Source of the DNA: an uncultured Eubacteriales bacterium
GTDB lineage: Bacteria > Bacillota > Clostridia > Christensenellales > Aristaeellaceae
Length of the DNA: 64,000 nt
Assembly (NCBI GenBank): GCA_902764875.1
Contig: CACWXP010000010.1
Span: forward strand, 1 to 64,000
Direction: 5' to 3'
This document shows, piece after piece, positions 1-8,501 of the stretch. The position numbers and the translations under genes are program-made. How positions within the stretch are numbered: position 1 is the first letter of the stretch; every line of letters starts with the position of its first letter. The notes under the pieces were generated by a model. That model worked only from the letters and a program-made list of their open reading frames with translations, had not been told where the DNA came from and made no database searches.

Positions 1-174
1 CAGGAAGTAGAGAAAGCCACAAAGGGGGTTGATGGAAAGAGCCTGGATGATTGTCTGCTGGATGCCCGCATGGTGAAAGCCCACAAGCGGCACGGAAGCT
101 GGAAACTCTGCAACTGCCTGAAAAAGCAGACAACGCTGTTCAAGCAGTTGAATACGGAGCTGAAAGTGGTTTGA
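1..174 (+). CDS. C-terminal end of an unknown protein (5'-truncated by window edge)
   Basis: Frame 1 is open from the first base to a TGA at 172-174 and gives 57 residues, rich in Lys, Leu and Cys (…RHGSWKLCNCLKKQTT…). The start lies outside the window. Base use here is less AT-rich than the gene that follows, so it may belong to the older chromosomal backbone or another accessory block. I do not recognise the family. The 142 bp between it and the next gene (175-316) are AT-rich and show no convincing terminator or promoter. Confidence 0.5.
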   Translation, partial: QEVEKATKGVDGKSLDDCLLDARMVKAHKRHGSWKLCNCLKKQTTLFKQLNTELKVV

Positions 175-316
175 TTTCGTGACTACCTAAAAATCCGAGT
201 TGTTGTGTCTAATTAATTTGATAATAATATTTTTCTCTACATTGTACGAATAGTCCAAATATCATGGATTGTGGATAGGAAAGGTGTAATCTATCAATCA
301 TATTGACGAGGTAATT

Positions 317-2215
317 ATGGAATATAAGATACTACAATATCAAGCAAAATGCATAATTCCTGATCTAGAACGTAAAGGGATAAAAAGGCCAAAGGTTTGG
401 GAATCTGAGGGACGTATTGATACAGAGTATTATCATGACGAGTTTGGAATGAATCCTGAAGAGGATGGTGAAAATGCTCTCGCCCACGCGATTGGTGCAA
501 TTGACGACTTGATAAAGAAACCTGACGATGTTGATAGCCAAGAAAGGTTAAAACAAGATATTCTCCATTATTTTGAATGTGTTGATGCATGTAACTATAG
601 AGAGAATGCTTATTACCTGCTTAATGTTGCCTCGGAGGTATTATCAGCAAAAGAGATTGAAAGTATTATACAGAAACATATTGATAAAATAGAATTAAAC
701 GCTGAAGTAGATGAAGAATTAATAGATATAGATCAAGCTCTTGATTTCAGGAAGTTCTATATTTTCTTAGGAGATCGAGCATTATTTATTGATCGGGATT
801 ACGAAACAGCAATTTCACTATATAGCTTATCAGGATACAAATGGCCGATTGTAGAAGAACGTGTCAATCCTAGGCTTCATGATGATAAAGAGAAGTATAG
901 TGGACTTTCTGATGCTGAAGTGGAAAAATGGCAGAAAAAGGCTGAACTGTATAGGAAGATACTTTTGGGGCATACTGATTTAGACTTCTCATGCTTAGGA
1001 CTGGATAATACAAAAAACGATTATCAAAAGCTGTTTCATAATATAGTTGAAAGCGCTGCGACTTATGATGAGCAACTAATTCCAAGAACGAATATTCTTG
1101 TCGAAAGAATAGGATATGAAGTCAAGGAAGCAAATGATATTACAAGATTGGGCCAATTGTTAATAGATTCTGTAAAACGCAATTTTACTATACAGATTCT
1201 CTTTTCTTTATCATCTGAAGATAACTCGACTGTTGAAAAGTACACAAACGAAATTATATCGATTATTCAGAAGGTAAAAGGAAGTAGATATCGCGCATTA
1301 CGAGAATGGATTTCTAATTCCACATGTGATGATAATCATAAAGCGAAGGTGACTCTTAAAAGTATAGAAGCAGTATTCTATTGCGAACAAGTCTTAAAAA
1401 CTCTGAGAGTGGAAAAAGGAGTTTCTGCAGAATCGGGTTATTATACAAAGTATAGCACGTTTGCATTGATGCTTCCTGATAATTGTGAGGAGAGAAAAAA
1501 ACAAGACGAGTGTGGCAAGATGTCCATAATGGATATTGCTTACATGAATGATCCTAATGAAGGATTAATGATAAGAAAGTATTTATACTCTAACAAGATA
1601 CCTCAAAAAGGTAATGATAGAATAGAAGCAGAAATACCTTTTGTATTCATTAAATGCTTTACTTCAATGATAGATTATCTTCCAATGTGGCAGATGTATG
1701 GTGATAATGGGAAAGGTGTATGCATCATAGTTGATTGGAGTAAAGTGTCTGGGATTGATCTGTATCGTGTCTGCTATTTTAACCATACAAAGAACGGGTA
1801 TTCATTAAAGCAAGATGAAAACAAGGGAATAAAGACAAAAGAAGTAATGCGATATCTGATGCAACTTAGGAGCATCCAGAAACAGTTGAAAAAAGAAGAA
1901 AAACAACTATTTGACGGAATTATCGATCCAATCTTATATTTATTTAAAGATAACAGCTATTCATATGAACAAGAGTATAGGGTAATGTACACTTTTGATC
2001 ATAATAACAAGAGAATGCGACATACTCCTGAGAATCCTCCAAAGCTATTTATTCTTCCCCCGGGATCGATACAAATCAAAGAAATAATACTTGGTCCCAA
2101 ATTTAAGAATGCGGTAAACCTCATGCCATATCTTCGAGAGCAGTTGGAAATCATGGCAGAAAACACATCTACAGAGATACCAAAAGTTTCATTCTCAAAA
2201 ATAGAATTTAGATAG
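317..2215 (+). CDS. Large DUF2971-domain protein of unknown function
   Basis: 632 residues, ATG at 317 with a GAGG-type ribosome site about 6 bases upstream. The N-terminal two thirds are hydrophilic and helix-rich, with a tetratricopeptide-like feel around residues 60-340, but no domain I can name. The C-terminal third matches the DUF2971 pattern: a Tyr/Ser/Thr-rich entry (YYTKYSTFALM), the MNDPNEG motif, then LPMWQMYGDNGKGVCI, EQEYRVMY and a closing KEIILGPKF strand. Most family members are close to the domain alone in size, so the long N-terminal extension is a distinctive addition. No signal peptide or membrane segment is visible, so it is probably cytoplasmic. It stands alone, 162 bp from the next gene. 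DUF2971 proteins are common in accessory and defence-like islands; that is association, not a demonstrated function. Confidence 0.85.
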   Translation: MEYKILQYQAKCIIPDLERKGIKRPKVWESEGRIDTEYYHDEFGMNPEEDGENALAHAIGAIDDLIKKPDDVDSQERLKQDILHYFECVDACNYRENAYYLLNVASEVLSAKEIESIIQKHIDKIELNAEVDEELIDIDQALDFRKFYIFLGDRALFIDRDYETAISLYSLSGYKWPIVEERVNPRLHDDKEKYSGLSDAEVEKWQKKAELYRKILLGHTDLDFSCLGLDNTKNDYQKLFHNIVESAATYDEQLIPRTNILVERIGYEVKEANDITRLGQLLIDSVKRNFTIQILFSLSSEDNSTVEKYTNEIISIIQKVKGSRYRALREWISNSTCDDNHKAKVTLKSIEAVFYCEQVLKTLRVEKGVSAESGYYTKYSTFALMLPDNCEERKKQDECGKMSIMDIAYMNDPNEGLMIRKYLYSNKIPQKGNDRIEAEIPFVFIKCFTSMIDYLPMWQMYGDNGKGVCIIVDWSKVSGIDLYRVCYFNHTKNGYSLKQDENKGIKTKEVMRYLMQLRSIQKQLKKEEKQLFDGIIDPILYLFKDNSYSYEQEYRVMYTFDHNNKRMRHTPENPPKLFILPPGSIQIKEIILGPKFKNAVNLMPYLREQLEIMAENTSTEIPKVSFSKIEFR

Positions 2216-2377
2216 CTGGAAAGGATAATCCAACCCCACCCGGGCTTTTTACCAACCCTACCAGGGCCCTACACGGCCTTGCTTTTTCCTTGTGAGGTAC
2301 AGTAGAGGTAAAGTAGAGGGAACAATTAGAGTGGACGATAGAAGTTCAGAAGTAGAAATAAATAACCGTATAGTATT

Positions 2378-3319
2378 ATGAACACGAACCTTAACGAACA
2401 GCTCGATACCTGGACAAGGGAACAACTAAGACGGTTCGGTTATGTTCCGAACACAAGTGATCCGCTTATAGATTTCTTCATCTACAGGATTCGCTATCCG
2501 GATGACATACCGAGAGTTGTGTATAAATCAAGGGAGTTGGTTCAGCAAACACTATCACCTGATGTTCAGACCGCATTGACTACATTTGAAGCTGTAGTGA
2601 GGAGCGGAGCGCCACTTCGTCCATATATGACAAAATCAATCGAGCAATCTGATTTTTTTGATGGACTTCTGTTTGATTGGGGATTCTATCATTTTCACAT
2701 GGGAATAGGCTCCGATAAGAAGGATGCCAAGTATATCCAGCGAAGCGAACATCTTCTCATTGCTAGGATTCATCTTGACCAAATGTATTTCATCAAGATT
2801 GTGCCGCACAAAAATGCTGAATGGTACAAGGATGAATTGGTGCGGATTTATGCTGACAATTGGCCGGAGGTTGCGGAATTTGGAAGAATGGAGTTTGTTG
2901 ACGGATTAACAGAACAGATCGATGAAAAGCAGCGTAAAATCCTACGGGATGAGATCCATGTAAACAGTCCGGTTGATTTGGGTGATGGACGTGTTTACAT
3001 GGGGCCAAATCTGGGAATTACAGGAAGAGGAACTCCAGTAATTGCAACGATGTGGGCACAAAGAGCGCAAAGGAATGCGGCTTTGATGCAGAAGTTTATG
3101 GAGGAGAAGGAAAAAGAAATTATCGAAGCGATCCGATGGAAAGTCGAAGGAGATGATTTCGAAATTCAATTGCTTGAAGCAAGTGAAAATGATTATACGT
3201 TTCAGGTGGTAGAGGAGCCGGTGATCTTGAGATTGAGACTGCAGGGAGGTAATCTACAGATTCTGGTAGGGGATAGCCGGGAACAGATTGAAATGCATTT
3301 GAAAGGCGAATCATTATGA
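2378..3319 (+). CDS. Unknown 313-aa protein coupled to a proteasome-like hydrolase
   Basis: The start is ATG 2378, but no clear Shine-Dalgarno precedes it; a TATAGT at 2369-2374 sits almost on the start. No better in-frame start lies nearby, so the start is uncertain. The 313-residue product is hydrophilic with no membrane segments. Visible conserved-looking features are a HFHM motif (HxH type) near residue 107 followed by IARIHLDQMYFIKIVPHKNAEWY and a DNWPE motif, which resembles a small metal-dependent or nuclease-like core but is not a family I can name. The C-terminal third is charged and helical. Its stop overlaps the start of the next gene (ATGA at 3316-3319), so the two are translationally coupled and likely act together. 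The 162-bp gap before it (2216-2377) holds short purine repeats (GTAGAGG/GTAGAGGG) and nothing else I can interpret. Confidence 0.8.
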   Translation: MNTNLNEQLDTWTREQLRRFGYVPNTSDPLIDFFIYRIRYPDDIPRVVYKSRELVQQTLSPDVQTALTTFEAVVRSGAPLRPYMTKSIEQSDFFDGLLFDWGFYHFHMGIGSDKKDAKYIQRSEHLLIARIHLDQMYFIKIVPHKNAEWYKDELVRIYADNWPEVAEFGRMEFVDGLTEQIDEKQRKILRDEIHVNSPVDLGDGRVYMGPNLGITGRGTPVIATMWAQRAQRNAALMQKFMEEKEKEIIEAIRWKVEGDDFEIQLLEASENDYTFQVVEEPVILRLRLQGGNLQILVGDSREQIEMHLKGESL

Positions 3320-3954
3320 GCTTTGAAATTGCAGTTATGAGACCTGGTTATTCTGTAATAGCAGGGGATACACAGCTGAATGACGACAATGGGGAAACAC
3401 CTATCAAGGGTATAAAAGTTTTCGCTGTTGACAACAGCACAGTTGTTGGCTTTACTGGCAACTACAAAGAAGGACGCCATGTCATGGATAAGTTTCTGAG
3501 TATGTACGATGTAAAGAAAGAATTTGATGAAAAAGCATTATTGTTATCAGGAATCCTGAAGGGTTATTGCAAAAAAGGGAATGTCATTCTGGTTGAAACA
3601 AAACTCGGGAAGACACAATATGCAATTTATAGTGATGACTTTGGGTGGGGCTGTAGAAAAAAAACAGTAACCCAACCGGAGGTCATACCTTTATTGCCGC
3701 CGGGTTTTCCTGAAAAAGAAGGCTATGAATTTGATTCAAGTAGTAATTATCGTCATCAGGCAATTGACAGCGTGAAATGGGTTTCACAAAGATCAAAGTT
3801 TGTAAATGGAATTGTATACGGAACAGAAATGGATGGGCAGACAGTATCACACTTCACTGATGGAATTGATATTTTAGACGTTATAAGGACAAAGGGGTTG
3901 TGGATTAAAGTTGCAGGAAGAATCGTGGCTTATGACGTTGATAAGCTTCAATGA
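3316..3954 (+). CDS. Proteasome/HslV-like Ntn hydrolase with predicted N-terminal Ser nucleophile
   Basis: 212 residues, starting in an ATGA overlap with the preceding gene. Removing the initiator Met leaves Ser-Phe-Glu-Ile…, and an ungapped alignment by eye to HslV (TTIVSV…) places Ser at the catalytic Thr1 position, Asp at position 17 (VIAGDTQ), Lys at position 33 (KGIKVF) and a GFTGN glycine at about 47. These are the classic proteasome/HslV catalytic positions with preserved spacing. Length is somewhat above HslV. I see no unfoldase (HslU, Mpa) in the window and no propeptide. The role is therefore inferred as a self-compartmentalising or stand-alone N-terminal nucleophile hydrolase acting with the upstream protein; its substrate is unknown. 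HslV homologues normally use Thr; Ser is chemically plausible. Confidence 0.72.
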   Translation: MSFEIAVMRPGYSVIAGDTQLNDDNGETPIKGIKVFAVDNSTVVGFTGNYKEGRHVMDKFLSMYDVKKEFDEKALLLSGILKGYCKKGNVILVETKLGKTQYAIYSDDFGWGCRKKTVTQPEVIPLLPPGFPEKEGYEFDSSSNYRHQAIDSVKWVSQRSKFVNGIVYGTEMDGQTVSHFTDGIDILDVIRTKGLWIKVAGRIVAYDVDKLQ

Positions 3955-4098
3955 TTGTGAAAAGGCTTTCTATTTGATAGGTACAACGATGAAGATGTTG
4001 TTGCGTATGGATGCATCGATGAACTAACTCTTTGTTCAGCTTAGTAATCATTGGTATGTGAACCCTGAATGTATAACAGATAAGGCGTTGGTAGACTG

Positions 4099-4344
4099 AT
4101 GAAAAGAAAAACACTATTGTGGATTGTTCTTACTATAACAGTAATTGCAGTCATATTGATTGCCTTTATGCTCCCCCAAGAATGCTTGGATCATACCACA
4201 GAGGTATTTGAACTTGTTTATTACATCGCCTTTGTGGTTTTAACAATCTTACTGTGCAGAACAGGGGCCCTTACATACAACGAACAGAAGAAAAAGCCGG
4301 CAAAAGTACTGCCACGTGTTAACTACAATTATGAAACATTATAG
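4099..4344 (+). CDS. Small two-helix membrane protein; likely 5' part of a gene cut by TAG
   Basis: 81 residues with two hydrophobic helices (about 7-27 and 38-57) and a basic, proline-containing tail ending NYNYETL. The TAG at 4342-4344 is followed in the same frame by ISRDGHVPVTIDLYNEG and a beta-rich domain running to 4656, so the natural product was probably one protein of about 185 residues: membrane anchor plus a soluble Ig-like domain. Alternatives are a sequencing error or two independent polypeptides. The 144 bp before it (3955-4098) show nothing recognisable. Family unknown. Confidence 0.55.
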   Translation: MKRKTLLWIVLTITVIAVILIAFMLPQECLDHTTEVFELVYYIAFVVLTILLCRTGALTYNEQKKKPAKVLPRVNYNYETL

Positions 4345-4362
4345 ATATCAAGAGATGGACAT

Positions 4363-4656
4363 GTGCCAGTAACAATTGATTTGTATAACGAGGGTGATAG
4401 TGCATGGACTGACCTCAATGTACGATTTGAATTAAACGGGGAGATAGTAGCAGAGGAAATGATTCCTTATATTGCGCCACATGAGACATATAAATTTGCT
4501 GTGGGATGGTTGGGCTCTGGTGTTATTAATTGGAACAACTTAGAAGGACCGGTTGACTCAACATTCATATGCGAAAATCCACAATATGAATACACATGGG
4601 ATGGATCAAACCTCACAGTTTCATGCGATGAGGGAAACAATTCTGAAACTGAATAA
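4363..4656 (+). pseudogene. 3' part of the split membrane-anchored beta-domain protein
   Basis: It is in the same frame as 4099-4344 and separated only by the TAG and five further codons. A GTG at 4363 could start a 97-residue product, but it has no ribosome site in front and would open in the middle of a beta strand. The sequence (VPVTIDLYNEGDSAWTDLNV…) reads like an Ig/CARDB-type domain with alternating hydrophobics and ends in an acidic Ser/Asn/Glu tail. It is best explained as the displaced C-terminal half of one interrupted gene. Confidence 0.5.
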
Positions 4657-4680
4657 CAGCAAGAAAATGGGGATAAGGAC

Positions 4681-4779
4681 ATGACCAAAGAAGAACGCAT
4701 CAAAGCTCTGGAATCCCGTGTGGCTGAGCTGAAAGCAGAACTCTCATCTACTGAATGGGAACTCGAACTCCTGTTATGA
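4681..4779 (+). CDS. Possible 32-aa coiled-coil micro-ORF
   Basis: ATG 4681 follows GGGGATAAGG at good spacing and opens a 32-codon frame (MTKEERIKALESRVAELK…) with clean heptads of Leu/Ala/Val and many charged residues, so a short coiled coil is predicted. It ends with TGA at 4777-4779. It may be a genuine microprotein or the 5' remnant of a longer decayed gene, since the sequence just downstream is itself a gene remnant. Confidence 0.35.
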   Translation: MTKEERIKALESRVAELKAELSSTEWELELLL

Positions 4780-4804
4780 AGTGACCCTTGTCAAGAGGGT
4801 CTGA

Positions 4805-5053
4805 GTATTAAATGCGTATTGTAAGTGGCTTTTTGATATATTGTTTGAACTGGAAAAGCGCCTTGATATTTCTTCATACAATTCATACGACCGGCGTGTT
4901 TTCGGATTTGTTAGTGAACGGCTGCTGGATGTATGGATTCGCATGAATGGGCTTGACTATTTGGAGTTGCCCTATGTATTTATGGAAAGCCAGAATTGGG
5001 TTATGAAGGGCGGAAGATTCATTAAACGAAAGTTCTCTTCCGGAAAGCAGTAG
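4805..5053 (+). pseudogene. C-terminal remnant of a DUF4422 glycosyltransferase
   Basis: The frame is open from 4805, and the product reads CKWLFDILFELEKRLDISS, then YDRRVFGFVSERLLDVW and finally MESQNWVMKGGRFIKRKF. This is the characteristic C-terminus of DUF4422 capsular glycosyltransferases, whose full length is normally around 250 residues or more. Only about 82 residues remain, with no N-terminal domain, no plausible ATG and no ribosome site (a TTG at 4841 is the first start-like codon). It marks the scar of an older surface-polysaccharide gene at the left border of the cluster. Confidence 0.65.
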
Positions 5054-5087
5054 ACATAACAGAAAAAATTCATGGAGGTAATGCGGT

Positions 5088-6485
5088 ATGAAAGTAAACA
5101 AAAACTATGAAGCAGAATTGAATCTGAAGGATCTTTTGTTCCATATTCTGTATAAATGGCGAATTATTCTTCTTATTGGGATCATTGTTGCAGGAATATT
5201 TGGGGTTGTTGAATATTGGGGCTTTGAGAAGTATCATCGGAATGGGGAAAAAGCGCCCGTAGAAATTCAATACGAGTCAGATCTTGATTCGTATCAAAAG
5301 TCTTTGGATCGGGTCAATGCACTTGTTAATATGAACAAGACGACACGGAACGGTAATAATGCCGGGGTTGTTTCCATTTTGCTGGGTATTGATCCGACGA
5401 ATATCTGGACTGCCGAAAAAAAGTATTTTGTGGATGTAGAGCCGTCTTCAAATGAAACAAATGCAATGCAGGCGGAAGGAAATTCAGCATTGAAAATTCT
5501 TGCTATTTTGGCGGAGGCGTTTTCCGATGAAATTGACGGAGAAAAACTGAATGAAGTTTTTGGTACGAGCATTCGGAGAGATATCAATGAAGTTGCTTCT
5601 ATCTGTATCGATCCGGATCTGAAGACACTGTCTGTCATTGGATGCGGAGCCACGGAAGAACAGGCAGTTAAAAGGAAGGAATTTGTGGATACCTATCTGC
5701 AGACTGCCAATAAGGAATTGTCAAAAACAGAAAAATATAAACTGATTCTGCTCGGTGACAGTGTCGGATCCAAGCTTGTACTGACAACCAGAGATCAGAA
5801 AGGGGAAAAGATTGAAAAAGATCTTTGGTCGATGCAATGGGAAATGAATACGAATTATATGAATTATCAGAATCAGGTATATTCGTATACTGTGACCCGG
5901 AACGACCTGGCGGCAAATCCGCCGGCAAAACCGGTGCCGAAAACGCTCAGGCAGGCATTGTTTGGATTCGCTATCGGCGTTTTCCTTGCGATTGCGGTTT
6001 GCATCATGTCATATCTTTTCAATGGCCGACTGAAAACCGGACGGGAACTCAAATATCGGTATGATCTTTCCCTGTTGGGCGAATTTACGCATTCCAGAGG
6101 CTGGTGGAAGGGAAAAGGCTTTGACTGGATTCTGGAGAAACTGGAATTTGGAAGGAAAACGAATTTCGAGAATGAAATGGATAATATTGCTTCACTTGTT
6201 GACGGTGATAAGGACGGGAGGAGCATTCTTCTGACCAGCTCTCTGGAAGAAAAAGAAGTAAAAAAGATTTACGATGGACTTGCTTCGAGACTGCAGGAAA
6301 AAGGAATAGATCTGGTATTGCTGCCGGATTACTTGTACAGCAGCGAAGCTGTGTGTGCTTCGGGGAAAACGGATGCTGTTCTTCTTGTAGAGGAGAAATA
6401 CAAATCCAGGGTTCGGGATCTGAACCGGATGGCCGATATGATGACAATCAAAGAGGCCAAGGTGATCGGAGCAGTGCTGATTTGA
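5088..6485 (+). CDS. Wzz-like polysaccharide co-polymerase with a degenerate BY-kinase-like C-terminus
   Basis: 465 residues, ATG preceded by GGAGGT. The N-terminal cytoplasmic tail leads into a first membrane helix (about 25-45), an extracytoplasmic helical domain, and a second helix (about 288-310) after a Pro-rich NPPAKPVPK stretch, the Wzz/chain-length topology. The last ~150 residues are cytoplasmic and follow the order of a CpsD-type tyrosine kinase (DGRSILLTSS, then ASRLQEKGIDLVLLPD, then VLLVEEKYKSRVRDLNRMAD, IGAVLI), but the Walker A lysine loop and Walker B aspartates are missing and there is no Tyr-rich tail. It opens the 30-kb polysaccharide run and shares a motif (DPTNIWTAEKKYFV) with the second Wzz-like protein at 35368. 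Confidence 0.85.
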   Translation: MKVNKNYEAELNLKDLLFHILYKWRIILLIGIIVAGIFGVVEYWGFEKYHRNGEKAPVEIQYESDLDSYQKSLDRVNALVNMNKTTRNGNNAGVVSILLGIDPTNIWTAEKKYFVDVEPSSNETNAMQAEGNSALKILAILAEAFSDEIDGEKLNEVFGTSIRRDINEVASICIDPDLKTLSVIGCGATEEQAVKRKEFVDTYLQTANKELSKTEKYKLILLGDSVGSKLVLTTRDQKGEKIEKDLWSMQWEMNTNYMNYQNQVYSYTVTRNDLAANPPAKPVPKTLRQALFGFAIGVFLAIAVCIMSYLFNGRLKTGRELKYRYDLSLLGEFTHSRGWWKGKGFDWILEKLEFGRKTNFENEMDNIASLVDGDKDGRSILLTSSLEEKEVKKIYDGLASRLQEKGIDLVLLPDYLYSSEAVCASGKTDAVLLVEEKYKSRVRDLNRMADMMTIKEAKVIGAVLI

Positions 6486-6541
6486 TCAAACTGTTTTGCC
6501 GGGTATACTGTTTTACGTCGGAGGTATAAGAGTCAGGGAAT

Positions 6542-7747
6542 ATGGACGATACAGGTGCGCTGAAAGAGCGTGTACTGATAGTACACAATTTCTATCAGAT
6601 CGGCGGCGGAGAACACACAGTATTTGAAAATGAAAAGCGAATGCTTCAGGAACATGGTCATTATGTTTCTGAATATACGAGGGATAACGCAGAACTGAAG
6701 CGTTCTCTGTTGAAAAAAGCAGTGCTGCCTTTTACGACTGTGTTTTCTTTGAAAACCTATCGGGAAGTAAAGAAAAGGATCCGGGCAGAACGAATTGATC
6801 TGGTGCACTGTCATAACACTTTTCCGCTGATCAGCCCTTCCGTGTACTATGCGGCCAGGAACTGCGGGGTGCCGGTTGTGCAAACGGTACATAATTTCCG
6901 CTTTATTTGTCCGAATGGGGTTTTGTCCCTGAACGGGAAACCTTGTACAGCCTGTCCGGAGAAAGGCCTTGGATGTGCTCTTGCCAATCGATGTTACAGA
7001 AAATCATGGGTGCAGACTTTTGCACTAGTGAATATGCTTCGGGTTCATCGGGCCTTGGGTACATATCGAAAAATCCGATATATCTTTCTGACAGACTTTA
7101 ATCGGGAAAAGTTCAGGACTTTACTGGGAGATTGGCTGGATCGACAGTTTACAAAACCGAATTTTGAATATATTGATACTGATTCAATCGCCGGACTCGG
7201 TGCTAATTTTACCAATAGCATTCGGGGAAATGCATGGGTATACATCGGAAGGCTGGAAAAAGACAAGGGAATTGATTTTCTCCTGAAAGCCTGGGATTCC
7301 GAAACGGAACGGGAGCTATATATCTTCGGCAACGGTGAATTGCAAGAGGCAGTGAGAGATGCCTGCAGTCGGAATCCAAGACTGCATCTGATGGGTTTTC
7401 AGCCGAGGGAAACGGTGCTGGAATATCTGCAGAGAGCCCGGGGCATGATCTTTCCGACAGATTTGTATGAAGGTTTTCCAATGACCATAATTGAGGCGTT
7501 TGCGATGGGAACGCCTGTGGTGTGTTCCGATATCGGGAACGGTGCGGATATTGTGCGGAAATATGATGCGGGAATTCCCTATGAAGTGCGGGATGCTGAG
7601 GCGTTGAGGGCTGCGCTGAGAAGGGTCGAGGATAGCTTTTCTGTGTACAGTTTGAATGCGCGAACGGCCTATGAGGAAAACTTTACTCCCGAGGAGAATT
7701 ACCGGCAACTAAAACTGATTTATGAGGAACTAACGGGTGAACAGTAA
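6542..7747 (+). CDS. GT4-family glycosyltransferase
   Basis: 401 residues. The N-terminal Rossmann-like half starts with VLIVHNFYQIGGGEHTVFENE, the donor-independent glycine loop of GT4/GT-B enzymes, then HCHNTFPLISPSVYYAAR. A Cys cluster (CPNGVLSLNGKPCTACPEKGLGC…RC) resembles that in related GT4 enzymes of polysaccharide loci. The C-terminal half has YIGRLEKDKGIDFLLKAW and the E(x7)E region DLYEGFPMTIIEAFAMGTPVV, which binds the nucleotide sugar. It would transfer a sugar to the growing lipid-linked unit at the inner membrane face. The stop overlaps the next start by 11 bases. Confidence 0.88.
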   Translation: MDDTGALKERVLIVHNFYQIGGGEHTVFENEKRMLQEHGHYVSEYTRDNAELKRSLLKKAVLPFTTVFSLKTYREVKKRIRAERIDLVHCHNTFPLISPSVYYAARNCGVPVVQTVHNFRFICPNGVLSLNGKPCTACPEKGLGCALANRCYRKSWVQTFALVNMLRVHRALGTYRKIRYIFLTDFNREKFRTLLGDWLDRQFTKPNFEYIDTDSIAGLGANFTNSIRGNAWVYIGRLEKDKGIDFLLKAWDSETERELYIFGNGELQEAVRDACSRNPRLHLMGFQPRETVLEYLQRARGMIFPTDLYEGFPMTIIEAFAMGTPVVCSDIGNGADIVRKYDAGIPYEVRDAEALRAALRRVEDSFSVYSLNARTAYEENFTPEENYRQLKLIYEELTGEQ

Positions 7748-8483
7748 CAGGGTGAACGTGATCGGCGTGCCAATATCGGCAGTTAATATGAACATCGCTG
7801 TCGAGAATATTTTTGAAAATCCGGGGGCAACAAAAGGAAAGTATATCTGTGTAACCAATACGCATACGGCGGTTTTGGCACATGATGATCCGGAGTATTA
7901 CCGGGTTCAGGCGGAATCTTTCATGTCTGTTCCGGACGGAAAACCGCTATCTGTTATCGGTAGGAAGCAGTATCCGGAAATGGGTCGTGTGACTGGACCG
8001 GATCTGATGAGACGAATCTTTAAGGAATCCGAAGACAGAGACATTCGGCATTTCTTTTACGGAGATCGGCAGGAGACCCTGTACGCTTTAAAAGATGTGC
8101 TGCTTCAGGATTACCCTCGGCTGAATATCTGCGGGATGGAGCCATCTGTTTTTCGGGATATGACGGAAGCGGAAGAACAGGAACTGACGGATCGGATCAA
8201 CGCAACAGAGCCTGATTTTGTCTGGGTGGCACTGGGGGCTCCGCGGCAGGAGTATTTTTGCTATCGGATGAAGGGCCGGATTCAGGGGCTGATGATTGGC
8301 GTCGGCGGAGCATTCAATGTGCTGGCTGGGGTTGTACCTGAAGCCCCCCTATGGATGCAAAATATGAGTCTGGAATGGTTTTACCGTTTTCTGAAAGAAC
8401 CAAGGAGACTGTTCAAACGGTATGCTGTGACCATTCCCAAGTTTCTTTGGTATCAGATAACCGGGAAAGAAGTAAAGAAGTAA
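7737..8483 (+). CDS. WecG/TagA/CpsF family (GT26) glycosyltransferase
   Basis: 248 residues from a GTG start inside the end of the previous gene. Recognisable GT26 features are VNVIGVPISAVNM at the N-terminus, VTNTHTAVLAHDDPEY, the SVPDGKPL(S) loop with the conserved Asp, GPDLMRRI, the mid-domain FFYGDRQETLYALKD, and the C-terminal WVALGAPRQEYF with GVGGAFNVLAG. GT26 enzymes (TagA, WecG) usually add the second sugar onto an undecaprenyl-linked primer. That role fits here, although the only priming transferase in the window is 28 kb downstream at 36235. Confidence 0.92.
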   Translation: MNSNRVNVIGVPISAVNMNIAVENIFENPGATKGKYICVTNTHTAVLAHDDPEYYRVQAESFMSVPDGKPLSVIGRKQYPEMGRVTGPDLMRRIFKESEDRDIRHFFYGDRQETLYALKDVLLQDYPRLNICGMEPSVFRDMTEAEEQELTDRINATEPDFVWVALGAPRQEYFCYRMKGRIQGLMIGVGGAFNVLAGVVPEAPLWMQNMSLEWFYRFLKEPRRLFKRYAVTIPKFLWYQITGKEVKK

Positions 8484-8501
8484 TAAATGCGGGGATAAAT
8501 C

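Noticed and set aside
218..246. Possible promoter before the DUF2971 gene (TTGATA)
   Set aside because: At 17-bp spacing the -10 position reads ATTGTA, a poor match; at other spacings the distance is wrong.
2369..2380. Leaderless promoter for the 313-aa gene (TATAGT at 2369-2374)
   Set aside because: The box is too close to the ATG for a normal transcription start and has no clear -35; left as an uncertain start instead.
4783..4801. Hairpin GACCCT…AGGGTC after the micro-ORF
   Set aside because: The 6-bp stem has no following T-run, so it is not supported as a terminator.
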